Shown here piece by piece: positions 33,533 to 41,301 of a stretch of 64,000 nt of DNA (the stretch's first letter is position 1; each line of letters starts with the position of its first letter). The translations under genes were made by a program, and so were the position numbers. This DNA comes from Bacillota bacterium (GTDB lineage Bacteria > Bacillota > Limnochordia > Limnochordales > ZCTH02-B6), in contig PKQS01000009.1 of NCBI GenBank assembly GCA_017577945.1, forward strand, positions 1-64,000, given 5' to 3'. Below the pieces are notes generated by a model, which had not been told where the DNA came from, ran no database searches, and worked only from the letters and a program-made list of their open reading frames with translations.

Positions 33533-35554
33533 ATGAGCGGACGGTGGTATCGTCACGTCGCCTTCGTGCTGGCGCTGGCCTTGGCCGTCGCTGTGCCGGC
33601 CGTGGCTCGCGCGGCCGAGCTGGTCATCATGGCCACCACGGACATCCACGCGAACATCTACCCGTGGGACTACTACGCCAATAGACCGAACGACAACGTC
33701 GGTCTGGCCAAGATTTACACCTTGGTCAAAGAGATCCGGGCGAGCCATCCCAATACGCTGTTGTTCGACAACGGCGACCTGATCCAGGGTACTCCGCTGG
33801 CGTCGTACCTGGTCGCCAACGGGTTGCCCGCGCCGGGCGAAGTGCACCCCATCATCGACGTCATGAACCGGATGGGCTACGACGCGGCGACGCTGGGCAA
33901 CCACGAGTTCAACTTCGGGCTTGACTACGCGCTGAATACGATCGCCGGCGCCCAATTCCCGTACGTGCTGGCCAACGTTTATCATCCGGGCACGCAGGAT
34001 CCGTACTTCACGCCGTACGTCATCCTGGAGCGCACCATCGACGGCCAGCCGATCCGGATTGGCGTCATCGGCTTCGTGCCGCCGCAGATCATGGTGTGGG
34101 ACCGCACCAACCTGACGGGCAAGGTGGAGGCGGGCTCCATCATCGAGGCGGCGCAGCGGTTCGTGCCTGAGATGAAGGCCAAGGGCGCGGACATCGTCAT
34201 CGCCCTGGCGCACACGGGCGCGACGCCGGGCAACCGGTCGGAGAACGCGGCGTACACGCTGGCCGAAGAGGTGCCCGGCATCGACGTCATCATCGTCGGC
34301 CACTCGCACCGGGTCATCCCCGGCCCTGGCTTGGAAGTTGCGCCCGACGGCAAGGTCAACGGCGTGCAGCTGGTGCAGCCGGGCTTCTGGGGCCAGTACC
34401 TGGGCGTCGTGACGCTGACGCTGGAGCGGGAAGGCGGCGCCTGGAAGGTCGTGGACAGCAAGGCCGAGGTGCTGCCGACGCGTGACGTCGCCCCGGCGGA
34501 CGAGGTGCTGGCGTGGGCCAAGGACGTGCACGAGGCCACCGTGGCTTACGTGAACACGCCCATTGGAATCACGCTGACGCCCATCTCCAGCCGGGCCAGC
34601 CAGCTGACGGACACGGCGGTCATTCAGCTGATCAACGACGTGCAGAAGTACTACGTCGAAGAGATGCTGAAGGGCACCGAGTATGAAGGCTTGCCGGTGC
34701 TGTCGGCCGCCGCGCCGTTCAAGACGGGCTACGGCGGAGAAACGGACTTCACCGAGATTCCCGTGGGCGGCATCACCATCGGCGACGTGGCGTCCATCTA
34801 CATCTACGACAACACGCTGAAGGCGCTCAAGGTGACGGGCGCCGAGATCAAGGCGTGGCTGGAGCGGGCCGCGCAGAAGTTCCAGCAGGTGACGCCGGGT
34901 CGCGGCGAAGAGCCGCTGTTCACCACGATGCCTGGCTACAACTTCGACCAGATCGACGGCATCGAGTACCAGATCGACATTACGAAGCCCGTTGGCGAGC
35001 GCATCGTCAACCTGACCTTCAACGGCAAGCCCATCGAGCCTGACCAGGAGTTCATCCTGGCCACCAACAACTACCGGGCCGACGGCGGCGGCAACTTCCC
35101 GGCCACGGGCGAGCACGCTCGGGTCGTCCTGGATCCGGGCATCGCGAGCCGGGAGCTGATCGTCAAGTACATTACCGAGAAGGGCGTCATCGCCCCGGTG
35201 CCGGACTACAACTGGTCGCTGGTGCCCAACTTCCTGGATCACCCGCAGGCGCACTTCGTGTACGAGCTGCTCAAGCGGGGCGCGTACGTGGGTGACCTGG
35301 AAGGCCGGCTCCTGCTCGACGCGCCGCTGACCCAGAAGGTCTGGGCTGACATGGTGTACCGGGCGCTCGGTTTGCACCTGACCGTGCTGGATCCGCAGGC
35401 CACGGTGACGGAGGCCCAGGCGGTGCGTGACCTGGCCTCGTACTTGCCGGGCACCGTGGTGGCCGCCGCGGGGGACCGCGTGCTGACGCAGGCCGACGCC
35501 GCGCAGCTGTTGGTGGGCGTGCTGGCGGTCAAGGACCTGGTGCCGGTCTGGTAA
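33533..35554 (+). CDS. cpdB: Secreted 2',3'-cyclic-nucleotide phosphodiesterase / 3'-nucleotidase (copy 2)
   Basis: Tandem paralogue of the preceding nucleotidase, 673 residues, with the same signal peptide, metal motifs, 5_nucleotid_C domain and SLH-like tail (HFVYELLKRGAYVGDLEGRL). Differences cluster in the signal peptide, in the linker after GHSH (RVIPGPGLEVAPDG) and in the C-terminal half, so substrate range may differ while the catalytic domain is kept the same by conversion. The ATG at 33533 follows AGGAGGGGAG. It has its own promoter and terminator. Confidence 0.93.
   Translation: MSGRWYRHVAFVLALALAVAVPAVARAAELVIMATTDIHANIYPWDYYANRPNDNVGLAKIYTLVKEIRASHPNTLLFDNGDLIQGTPLASYLVANGLPAPGEVHPIIDVMNRMGYDAATLGNHEFNFGLDYALNTIAGAQFPYVLANVYHPGTQDPYFTPYVILERTIDGQPIRIGVIGFVPPQIMVWDRTNLTGKVEAGSIIEAAQRFVPEMKAKGADIVIALAHTGATPGNRSENAAYTLAEEVPGIDVIIVGHSHRVIPGPGLEVAPDGKVNGVQLVQPGFWGQYLGVVTLTLEREGGAWKVVDSKAEVLPTRDVAPADEVLAWAKDVHEATVAYVNTPIGITLTPISSRASQLTDTAVIQLINDVQKYYVEEMLKGTEYEGLPVLSAAAPFKTGYGGETDFTEIPVGGITIGDVASIYIYDNTLKALKVTGAEIKAWLERAAQKFQQVTPGRGEEPLFTTMPGYNFDQIDGIEYQIDITKPVGERIVNLTFNGKPIEPDQEFILATNNYRADGGGNFPATGEHARVVLDPGIASRELIVKYITEKGVIAPVPDYNWSLVPNFLDHPQAHFVYELLKRGAYVGDLEGRLLLDAPLTQKVWADMVYRALGLHLTVLDPQATVTEAQAVRDLASYLPGTVVAAAGDRVLTQADAAQLLVGVLAVKDLVPVW
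33691..34310 (+). repeat. 620-bp tract identical to 31390-32009
   Basis: Second member of the identical block shared by the two cpdB genes. Shorter identical runs also occur further downstream, for example around the VNTPIGITLTPISSRAS codons in both copies. Confidence 0.85.
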
Positions 35555-35617
35555 GCGGCCATGCCGCCCGAGCCGGCAGGAGACCGGGACCGCAGGAGAA
35601 CTGAATAAGAAAAGGGC

Positions 35618-35651
35618 GGAGCCAGCCGAGAGGCTGGCTCCGTTGCTTTTT
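35618..35651 (+). terminator. Intrinsic terminator after cpdB copy 2
   Basis: GGAGCCAGCC (35618-35627), GAGA loop, GGCTGGCTCC (35632-35641), then GTTGCTTTTT. Confidence 0.9.
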
Positions 35652-35700
35652 CCTTGCGTCGATTCCTGTTCCGTTGTTTCTTGCTCTCCTTTATGCCTGT

Positions 35701-36228
35701 TTACTCCTGTTCCTCTGGTGCGTTCTCGCCCTCCGACTCCCCCTCCGGATCGACCGGCGGCAGGCCCATTAGGGCCCGCAAGGTGGCGATCTGGCCCATG
35801 TGGTAGCTGTCGTGGAGGAGGACGCCCGCTTCCATCAGGAACTGCTCGTAGCCGCTCTCCTCATCCTGTCGCAACAGCGCTTCATCATCGCGTTGCTCGA
35901 ACCAGCGCACCAGCTCTTCCTGGACGGCGCGCAGCCGCTGCAGGTCGGCCCGCCAAGCCTCGTCGTCGGCCGGCTCGGGCAGCGACCAGTTGTTGGCCTC
36001 GGGATCCGGCGTCGGCTTCCCCTGAACGTGGGCCAGCAAATACTCGCGCCAGAAGGTGATGTGGCGTACGATCTCCCAGATGCACTTCCGTTCCGGAGCG
36101 GGACGCCAAAGCGCTTGTTCGGCCGTGAGACTTTCTACCATTGTTGTTAGCGGCCCGTGCCAGTAGTTGCCGCCTGCAAACGATTGACGTGCCAATTGCG
36201 CCAAGGCGGCTGATAGGGAGCCCTTCAT
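35701..36228 (-). CDS. DinB/YfiT-family protein
   Basis: A 175-residue four-helix-bundle protein of the DinB superfamily, which often acts as a metal-dependent thiol S-transferase or hydrolase. Start at the ATG 36228 (AGAGGAGGCTGGATCCGC before it). The three metal-binding histidines are placed as in the family: one in EIVRHITFWREYLL and two in LLHDSYHMGQIATLRAL. The C-terminus is acidic (EGESEGENAPEEQE). Substrate unknown. Confidence 0.85.
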   Translation of the reverse strand: MKGSLSAALAQLARQSFAGGNYWHGPLTTMVESLTAEQALWRPAPERKCIWEIVRHITFWREYLLAHVQGKPTPDPEANNWSLPEPADDEAWRADLQRLRAVQEELVRWFEQRDDEALLRQDEESGYEQFLMEAGVLLHDSYHMGQIATLRALMGLPPVDPEGESEGENAPEEQE

Positions 36229-36730
36229 GCGGATCCAGCCTCCTCTGCTTGTGAACTTTACCGGAAGCCGAAAAGCGGCGGAAAGCCGAAGACGACGAAG
36301 AGAAACCACGCGGCGCACGCCCACCGGTACGCCATTGGCCACCGCCAAAGCAGCGACAGGTTCGCGCCCTTGGGGGCGAAGCGGACCTAGGCGATGCCCA
36401 GAGCGATGAGATGGTCAGGGAGCAGTACGTTCTCCGGCGCCCGTTCTCCGCCCTTTTCCACCTAACCTTTTGGATGAGGCGGCAACCATACCACTCCCCT
36501 GGGCCAGCCAGGAAAGGAGGAGCGGGGTTACTGAGGTAGCGATCAGGTCCCGGCTGATCCCCATGGCACGATGATACCTGGAACTGCTAGGTGGGGCAAG
36601 TCGTTCGTTCCCTGGCAATGGCAACCCAATCGCCAGACGGCTGGCTCGGCGGTGGCAAGAGGGGAGGCGAAAGGCCCACGCGAGGCGAACCAGAGAGCCG
36701 AAAGGGAAGAGCTTTCGGGGGGCCGGGGCC
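36229..36730. other. Intergenic region without a recognised gene
   Basis: About 500 bp between the divergent DinB and CRP/FNR-type genes. The ends hold the DinB ribosome site and the leader of the regulator. A 49-codon minus-strand frame (MGISRDLIATSVTPLLLSWL, near 36415-36564) has no ribosome site I trust. No repeat or mobile-element end was seen. Confidence 0.4.
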
Positions 36731-37420
36731 GTGGCGCAGTTCTTCTTTACCAGGCACCGCCAGTGCACCGCGTTCATGGACGTCATCCGGAGCGGCCAGC
36801 AGTACTTGCCCAAGTTCGGCCGTCCGGAGACGTTCGCCGAGGGCGAGACGATTTACGATTACGGCGACGCGCCGAACCAGCTTTATTGGGTGGAGTCAGG
36901 CCTGGTGCGGACCAGCGTCCTTTCCTCGACAGGGAAAGAGCTGGTGACGGGCTTGTGGGGCCCGGGCGAGCTGTTCGGCGAGTTTTGCCTCTGTGGCCAG
37001 CGGCAGCGCAGCGAGCGGGCGGTGGCGGTGAAGGAGTCGCAAGTGGTCCGTTTCGGGGTCGAGGAGCTGTTGCGTCTCGCTTCAACGGGCGAAGGGGCGT
37101 TGGCGCTGCTGCAGCTGTTTTGCCGGCGCATCAGCGCGCTGGAGGAGAAGGTGGCGGAGCTGGCCTTCGCCAGCGTGCGGACGCGGCTGGGCCTGCTGCT
37201 TCTGAGCCTGGCCAGGGAAGGCATGCCGCAGGCCGACGGCAGCGTCGTCTGCTACCAGTACCCGACCCACGAGGAGATGGCGCGCCGCATCGGCACGACC
37301 CGCGAGCAGGTAACCAGCCTCTTGGCGCAGTTCCGGCGCAGCGGCGCCGTGGCCTACCGCCGCAAGGGCCCCTTGCGCATTTTCCCCGACCGCGTGGAGC
37401 AGCAGATTGAAGCGCCGTAG
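36731..37420 (+). CDS. CRP/FNR-family transcriptional regulator
   Basis: A 229-residue regulator: cyclic-nucleotide-binding beta-barrel (residues 30-125, with FAEGETIYDYGDAPNQLYWV and GELFGEFCLC), long dimer helix, then a C-terminal winged helix PTHEEMARRIGTTREQVTSL. The barrel lacks a clear cAMP phosphate-binding Arg-Ser pair, and no FNR-like N-terminal cysteine cluster is present, although Cys-Leu-Cys occurs in the barrel. It starts at a GTG (36731); an ATG at 36776 is possible. It precedes a disulfide oxidoreductase gene by 216 bp, so a redox link is conceivable. Confidence 0.88.
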   Translation: MAQFFFTRHRQCTAFMDVIRSGQQYLPKFGRPETFAEGETIYDYGDAPNQLYWVESGLVRTSVLSSTGKELVTGLWGPGELFGEFCLCGQRQRSERAVAVKESQVVRFGVEELLRLASTGEGALALLQLFCRRISALEEKVAELAFASVRTRLGLLLLSLAREGMPQADGSVVCYQYPTHEEMARRIGTTREQVTSLLAQFRRSGAVAYRRKGPLRIFPDRVEQQIEAP

Positions 37421-37636
37421 GGACCGCCCGGCGCCAAGGGCGCAGCGAGCGGCGGCGAGCGCACTTGCCGGCTGGCGGCGGGACACTTCGCTGGCTGACG
37501 GCGGGCTGGTCCGCTGGGTCAGAACGGCGGCGAATGGCGTTGCTGCCCGAGATTGTTGTACGAAAACATACATCCCGCTGGGGCGGCGGCGGGGTAAGCT
37601 TGGGATAGGGCTTGCGGGGCAAGCGTAGGAGGAAGG

Positions 37637-38350
37637 ATGAGACGCATGCTGATACGCGAGAAAGATCGTGCCGCCATCCGGCAAATGTTCGAGCAGTTGC
37701 AAGACCCGGTGACGCTCGTGGTGTTCTCGGAAGGCAGCGTGAAGCTGTCGGGGCGGGACCAGTGCCCGTACTGCGAGCAGACCGTGCAGCTCGTGCGGGA
37801 AGTGAGCGAGCTGTCCGACAAAATCAATGTCGAGGTCGTCAATTTCCACCTGGACAAGGAGAAAGTCGAGCAATACGGCATCGCCCGCATTCCGGCCGTG
37901 GCCATCGTGGGCGCCCAAGACTACGGCGTCCGCTACTACGGCATCCCGGCCGGCTACGAGTTCACCGCTTTCATCGAGGACATCGTCGACGTCTCGAAAG
38001 GCGCGGCGGACCTCGAGCCCGAGACGCTGGAACAGCTGTCGCGCCTCGACGAGCCCGTCCACATCCAGGTGTTCGTGACGCCGACGTGCCCGTACTGCCC
38101 GCCCATGGTGCGCTTCGCACACAAGCTGGCCATCGCCAGCGAACACGTGCGGGCGGACATGGTGGAGGCCCAGGAGTTTCCCGACTTGGCCCGGCGGTAC
38201 GGCGTCTTCGGCGTCCCGCGCACGGTCATCAACGAGGACACGCACTTGGAAGGCGCCCTGCCGGAGCGGTACGCAATGCTCTACGTCCTGAAGGCGGCGG
38301 GCAAGCTGAACGAGCAGGAAGCGCAGCTGCTCCAGTCCATCGCGCGCTGA
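37637..38350 (+). CDS. Protein disulfide oxidoreductase (two glutaredoxin-like domains)
   Basis: A cytoplasmic thiol-disulfide oxidoreductase of the PDO type seen in thermophiles: two thioredoxin folds in 237 residues, each with a CPYC active site (C43-C46 in RDQCPYCEQT and C151-C154 in TPTCPYCPPM) and a cis-Pro loop (ARIPAV and GVPRT). Family members reduce or form protein disulfides and work with thioredoxin reductase. ATG at 37637 or 37646, both near GGAGGAAGG. The fold is common in thermophilic organisms, which supports a warm habitat. Confidence 0.92.
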   Translation: MRRMLIREKDRAAIRQMFEQLQDPVTLVVFSEGSVKLSGRDQCPYCEQTVQLVREVSELSDKINVEVVNFHLDKEKVEQYGIARIPAVAIVGAQDYGVRYYGIPAGYEFTAFIEDIVDVSKGAADLEPETLEQLSRLDEPVHIQVFVTPTCPYCPPMVRFAHKLAIASEHVRADMVEAQEFPDLARRYGVFGVPRTVINEDTHLEGALPERYAMLYVLKAAGKLNEQEAQLLQSIAR

Positions 38351-38442
38351 GGCCGCTAGGCGGGGAAGATGGGAAAACAGGGAAAACCGAAAATGTAAGA
38401 ACGGAGAAAACGGGGTCTCATTCACCAGCCATTAGCAGCGAT

Positions 38443-38476
38443 GCGCCCCCGGCATGCGAGATGGTGCCGGGGGCGC
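38443..38476. terminator. Hairpin between converging genes
   Basis: GCGCCCCCGGCA (38443-38454) and TGCCGGGGGCGC (38465-38476) are perfect 12-bp arms with a 10-base loop, between the ends of the oxidoreductase and the secreted-protein genes. No T-run follows on either strand. Confidence 0.55.
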
Positions 38477-38501
38477 GGCGTTGCTGCGGGATTTGGCATC
38501 G

Positions 38502-39098
38502 TCAGCGCAGCGGCGCCGTGAACTCCACAGCGAACCGGCTGCCGGCCAGCGCCTCCTGGAGGGCGGCTACGATCTCCGCGTCGGCCAGGCCGATGACGAT
38601 CCGGTTCAGCGGCGACTGGATCGTGAGGCGCTGCACCGGTTGAATGCCCAGAATCTCAACCACTGGACGCCATACCGTGCATGGGGACGTCCCGCCGACG
38701 ACTTCGCCGTCCGGCGCCGCGCCGTCCGGCACGCACACCTCGTCCGTGGCGCGCAAGAAGAAGACGTACGGCGTTCCCCGGGATCTTAGGGAGGTGCCGG
38801 GGGTGGACATACCGCCTCCGGTGCCGCCCACGGTGCGCACGACGAGGGGCTCGTACGGCACCGAGCCTTTCAGGACGAACTGCGGGAATACTTGCCAGTC
38901 GGTGACGATGGCCCGTTCGCCCACAAGCCGCGACGTGCCCTCGTCGATGGGAAAACCGACGATGATGAGATCCGCGGATGCGACCACGGAACCGTAATCT
39001 TCGGGCGCCTCGACGGTTAGCGCCAGCGCCGCCAACGCCGGGGAGAGAGTGAGCAACGCGGCGGCCAAGGCGATCGCCAAAGGAAGCCGCAACGACAC
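38502..39098 (-). CDS. Secreted protein of unknown function
   Basis: A 198-residue protein with a signal peptide (LPLAIALAAALLTLSPALAA) starting at a GTG close to AAGGAGGGG. The mature part begins DYGSVVASADLIIVGFPIDE and continues with a beta-rich region (VTDWQVFPQFVLKGSVPYEP) resembling uncharacterised export proteins that start with an ADxIVxGxV strand. Two Cys residues (VCVPDG and PCTVW) may pair. It lies 60 bp after the ABC-2 permease on the same strand and may be the last gene of that operon. Confidence 0.65.
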   Translation of the reverse strand: MSLRLPLAIALAAALLTLSPALAALALTVEAPEDYGSVVASADLIIVGFPIDEGTSRLVGERAIVTDWQVFPQFVLKGSVPYEPLVVRTVGGTGGGMSTPGTSLRSRGTPYVFFLRATDEVCVPDGAAPDGEVVGGTSPCTVWRPVVEILGIQPVQRLTIQSPLNRIVIGLADAEIVAALQEALAGSRFAVEFTAPLR

Positions 39099-39158
39099 CC
39101 CCTCCTTACGGGCAACAATTGCGTTCTCGGCTGCGCCGGCTCCTGCGCGCGGGGTCCT

Positions 39159-39782
39159 TCAGAACTCCTTCCGCTCGTAGATGGCCACCGAGACGCGCCA
39201 CGATGCGGCCAGCAGCAAGACCCCAGCGGCCGCCGGCCACGCGTAGAGCCACCATTCCGGCAGCGTCCGCAGCCACTCCAGGAGGCCCCAGAAGTTGTTC
39301 CGGACGGCGAGGTTGTAGACGATGGGCTCCACGGCCAGCACGATCAGCAACAGGGTGAGCGTGCCGGCGTAGACGAAGCGCTGTCCCAGCCAATAGTAGA
39401 GCGGGAAGAAGGTTGACAAAAACACCGCCAGCACAACCACGTTCGTCAGCAGTTCCAACGCTCTCGGCACGGGGACGCCGCCCAGCGCCGCGCGGCCCAC
39501 CGCGGCCACCAGCATCAGCCCGACGCCGGCCGCGAGGTGGAAGACGTACTTGGCCGTGACGAGTTCGCGTCGGGTCACGGGCAGGCTGTTGAGCAGCACG
39601 TGCGCGTTGAACCGGTCGTCTTGGTTGGCGGCGGCGAAGGGGAGGAACATGCCCACCATCGTAGCTCCTGCCAGCGGCGCCTCCGCGCCGCCGAACTGGA
39701 CCGTAAGGAACAACGCCAACGCCGCGTAGACCGCCAGCAACGTGCGATGCACGAGGAAATCTTTGTACACGAGCTTCAGCAT
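39159..39782 (-). CDS. ABC-2 type transporter permease
   Basis: A 207-residue membrane protein with five or six hydrophobic segments, of the ABC2_membrane_5 type. MLKLVYKDFLVHRTLL at the start and LNSLPVTRRELVTAKYVFHL in the middle (the conserved cytoplasmic loop before a long helix) are family features. It lies 7 bp after the ATPase gene, so the pair forms one exporter of the YtrBC or bacitracin-resistance kind. Substrate unknown. Confidence 0.85.
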   Translation of the reverse strand: MLKLVYKDFLVHRTLLAVYAALALFLTVQFGGAEAPLAGATMVGMFLPFAAANQDDRFNAHVLLNSLPVTRRELVTAKYVFHLAAGVGLMLVAAVGRAALGGVPVPRALELLTNVVVLAVFLSTFFPLYYWLGQRFVYAGTLTLLLIVLAVEPIVYNLAVRNNFWGLLEWLRTLPEWWLYAWPAAAGVLLLAASWRVSVAIYERKEF

Positions 39783-39789
39783 CGGTCGC

Positions 39790-40659
39790 TTACCTCGCTT
39801 CCTGCCCGTACTTGATGGTGTACACCATGATGTCGTCCAGCGTCGGCGTTTCGACGACGGCTTTCCCGCCGAAATAGGCCCGCGCCGCGGCGGCGTCGGC
39901 CGTCAGCCCTTCGAAGCCGAAGCTGTGTTCCCGCAGCCCGACGAACAGCCGCCGGCTGTCCGCGTTCAAGAGCTCCCGTCCGCCTTTGACGAGGGCGTAG
40001 CGTTCGAACAGTTCGTCTTTCGGGAGCGAAAAGAGGATGCGGCCGTCGTGAATGAACGTAATGTAGTCCGCCACCTTCTCCAAGTCCGACGTGATGTGGG
40101 TCGAGAAAAAGATGGTCTTTTCTTCGTGCTGCATGAGCCCCAGCATCAAGTCCAAAATTTCCCGCCGCATCACTGGGTCGAGGCCCGACGTCGGCTCGTC
40201 CATGACGATCAAGTCCGCGTTGTGCGACAGCGCCAAGGCGATCGCGTACTTCACCTTCATGCCCCGCGACAAGTGCTTGATGCGCTTGCCGGCCGGCAGC
40301 TCGAACTGGTCGAGGTAGCGCCGGAACGCCTGCTCGTCCCAGTCGCGATAGCACGCGGCGACGATGCGCTTCATCGCCTCCACCGACAAGTCTTCGTAGA
40401 AGCAGCTGTCGGCGTAAACAAAGCCGATGCGTTGTTTGATTTCTTTCTCATGCTGGCGGTGATCCAGGCCGAAGACGCGGATCGACCCGGCGTCGGGACG
40501 CAACAGGTTCATCAGCAGCTTGATGGTGGTCGTCTTGCCCGCACCGTTCCTGCCGATGAACCCGTGAACGTACCCCCGTTTGACCGAAAACGAAACCCGA
40601 TCCAGGGTGAAGCCGGGAAAGCGTTTACTCACTCCGTCAAAAACGACGATGTCTTCCAT
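39790..40659 (-). CDS. ABC-2 type transporter ATPase
   Basis: ATPase of the exporter, 289 residues from the ATG at 40659, preceded by GAGGAGGCCAGCGGG; an upstream ATG at 40680 would overlap the regulator gene. Walker A GRNGAGKTTTIKLL, signature LSRGMKVKYAIALAL (Arg in place of the second Gly, common in this group), Walker B LIVMDEPTSGLDP and switch His STHITSDLEKVAD. A C-terminal domain of about 70 residues is typical for YtrB-like proteins. Cotranscribed with a GntR regulator. Confidence 0.93.
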   Translation of the reverse strand: MEDIVVFDGVSKRFPGFTLDRVSFSVKRGYVHGFIGRNGAGKTTTIKLLMNLLRPDAGSIRVFGLDHRQHEKEIKQRIGFVYADSCFYEDLSVEAMKRIVAACYRDWDEQAFRRYLDQFELPAGKRIKHLSRGMKVKYAIALALSHNADLIVMDEPTSGLDPVMRREILDLMLGLMQHEEKTIFFSTHITSDLEKVADYITFIHDGRILFSLPKDELFERYALVKGGRELLNADSRRLFVGLREHSFGFEGLTADAAAARAYFGGKAVVETPTLDDIMVYTIKYGQEAR

Positions 40660-40672
40660 CCCGCTGGCCTCC

Positions 40673-41065
40673 TCACGCATCGTTGCCTTCGCTTTCCTCC
40701 TCGTACAGCAGCCGCACCATGTCGATCAGCTCCTTCAGCGTCACGCCGACGGCCTTGCTTTCCGCCACCACCTCCGCCAGCCGCTCCTCCACCCAGCGCA
40801 GCCGCATCTCCCGCAGCAGCTCCCGATTCTTGCCGGCCACGAACGACCCTTTGCCGACGACGGAGACGATGAATCCTTCGCGCTCGAGGTCGTCGTAGGC
40901 CCGCTTGGTGGTGATGACGCTGACCTGCAACTCTTTGGCCAGCTGCCGGATGGAAGGGAGGGGCTGGTTCTCCTGCAGCTCGCCCTTGAGGATGCTCTCC
41001 TTGATCTGGCGCTTGATCTGCTCGTAAATGGGCTCTTTCGAGCTGTTGGAAATGATGATGCGCAT
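40673..41065 (-). CDS. GntR-family regulator, YtrA-like
   Basis: A 130-residue regulator consisting of a winged helix (PIYEQIKRQIKESILKGELQ and LPSIRQLAKELQVSVITTKR) and a short helical dimerisation tail, the YtrA subfamily layout. Such proteins repress the ABC operon they head, often until a cell-wall stress is met. Its 3' end carries the ribosome site of the ATPase gene, so the two are coupled. A promoter with an inverted repeat is found directly upstream. Confidence 0.92.
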   Translation of the reverse strand: MRIIISNSSKEPIYEQIKRQIKESILKGELQENQPLPSIRQLAKELQVSVITTKRAYDDLEREGFIVSVVGKGSFVAGKNRELLREMRLRWVEERLAEVVAESKAVGVTLKELIDMVRLLYEEESEGNDA

Positions 41066-41106
41066 CGCAGGCCTCAGTGTTTATAGTGAGTATGGTGTCA
41101 ATACAC

Positions 41107-41134
41107 AGTATATACACTTGTGTACGGCCGTCAA
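41107..41134 (-). promoter_or_regulatory. Promoter and inverted repeat of YtrA-like operon
   Basis: On the minus strand TTGACG (41129-41134), a 16-base spacer and TATACT (41107-41112). The spacer contains TACAC-TT-GTGTA (41113-41124), a short perfect inverted repeat that a GntR dimer could bind. It is 40 bp before the regulator's start. Confidence 0.65.
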
Positions 41135-41261
41135 GAGCTCGCGATGGCAAGAGAGGGCCTGCGCGGCGGGTCGGGACGTTTCGCCGCGCGGATGGGACGT
41201 TTGTCGGCAATTGCTGCCATTGGGAGGATACGATGGAAAAGTGGAGAAATGGTGCAACGCA

Positions 41262-41290
41262 CCACTTGTGCACACGTTTGCACAAAGTGG
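41262..41290 (+). promoter_or_regulatory. Palindromic operator upstream of lacI-type gene
   Basis: CCACTTGTGCA...TGCACAAAGTGG, with perfect core arms TTGTGCA (41266-41272) and TGCACAA (41279-41285) around CACGTT. Size and symmetry fit a LacI-family site; autoregulation is inferred. It would lie inside the coding region if the ATG at 41233 were the start. Confidence 0.55.
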
Positions 41291-41301
41291 GGGTGGCTGC
41301 C

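Noticed and set aside
30167-35377. A minus-strand frame of 1736 codons opposite the two cpdB genes
   Set aside because: Only its last 345 codons (the C39-like gene) show protein-like sequence. The rest is Arg/His/Asp-rich shadow of the GC-rich cpdB genes, and it repeats exactly as they do.
36415-36813. A 132-codon minus-strand frame ahead of the CRP/FNR gene
   Set aside because: It overlaps the regulator's coding start, has no Shine-Dalgarno site and no recognisable domain.
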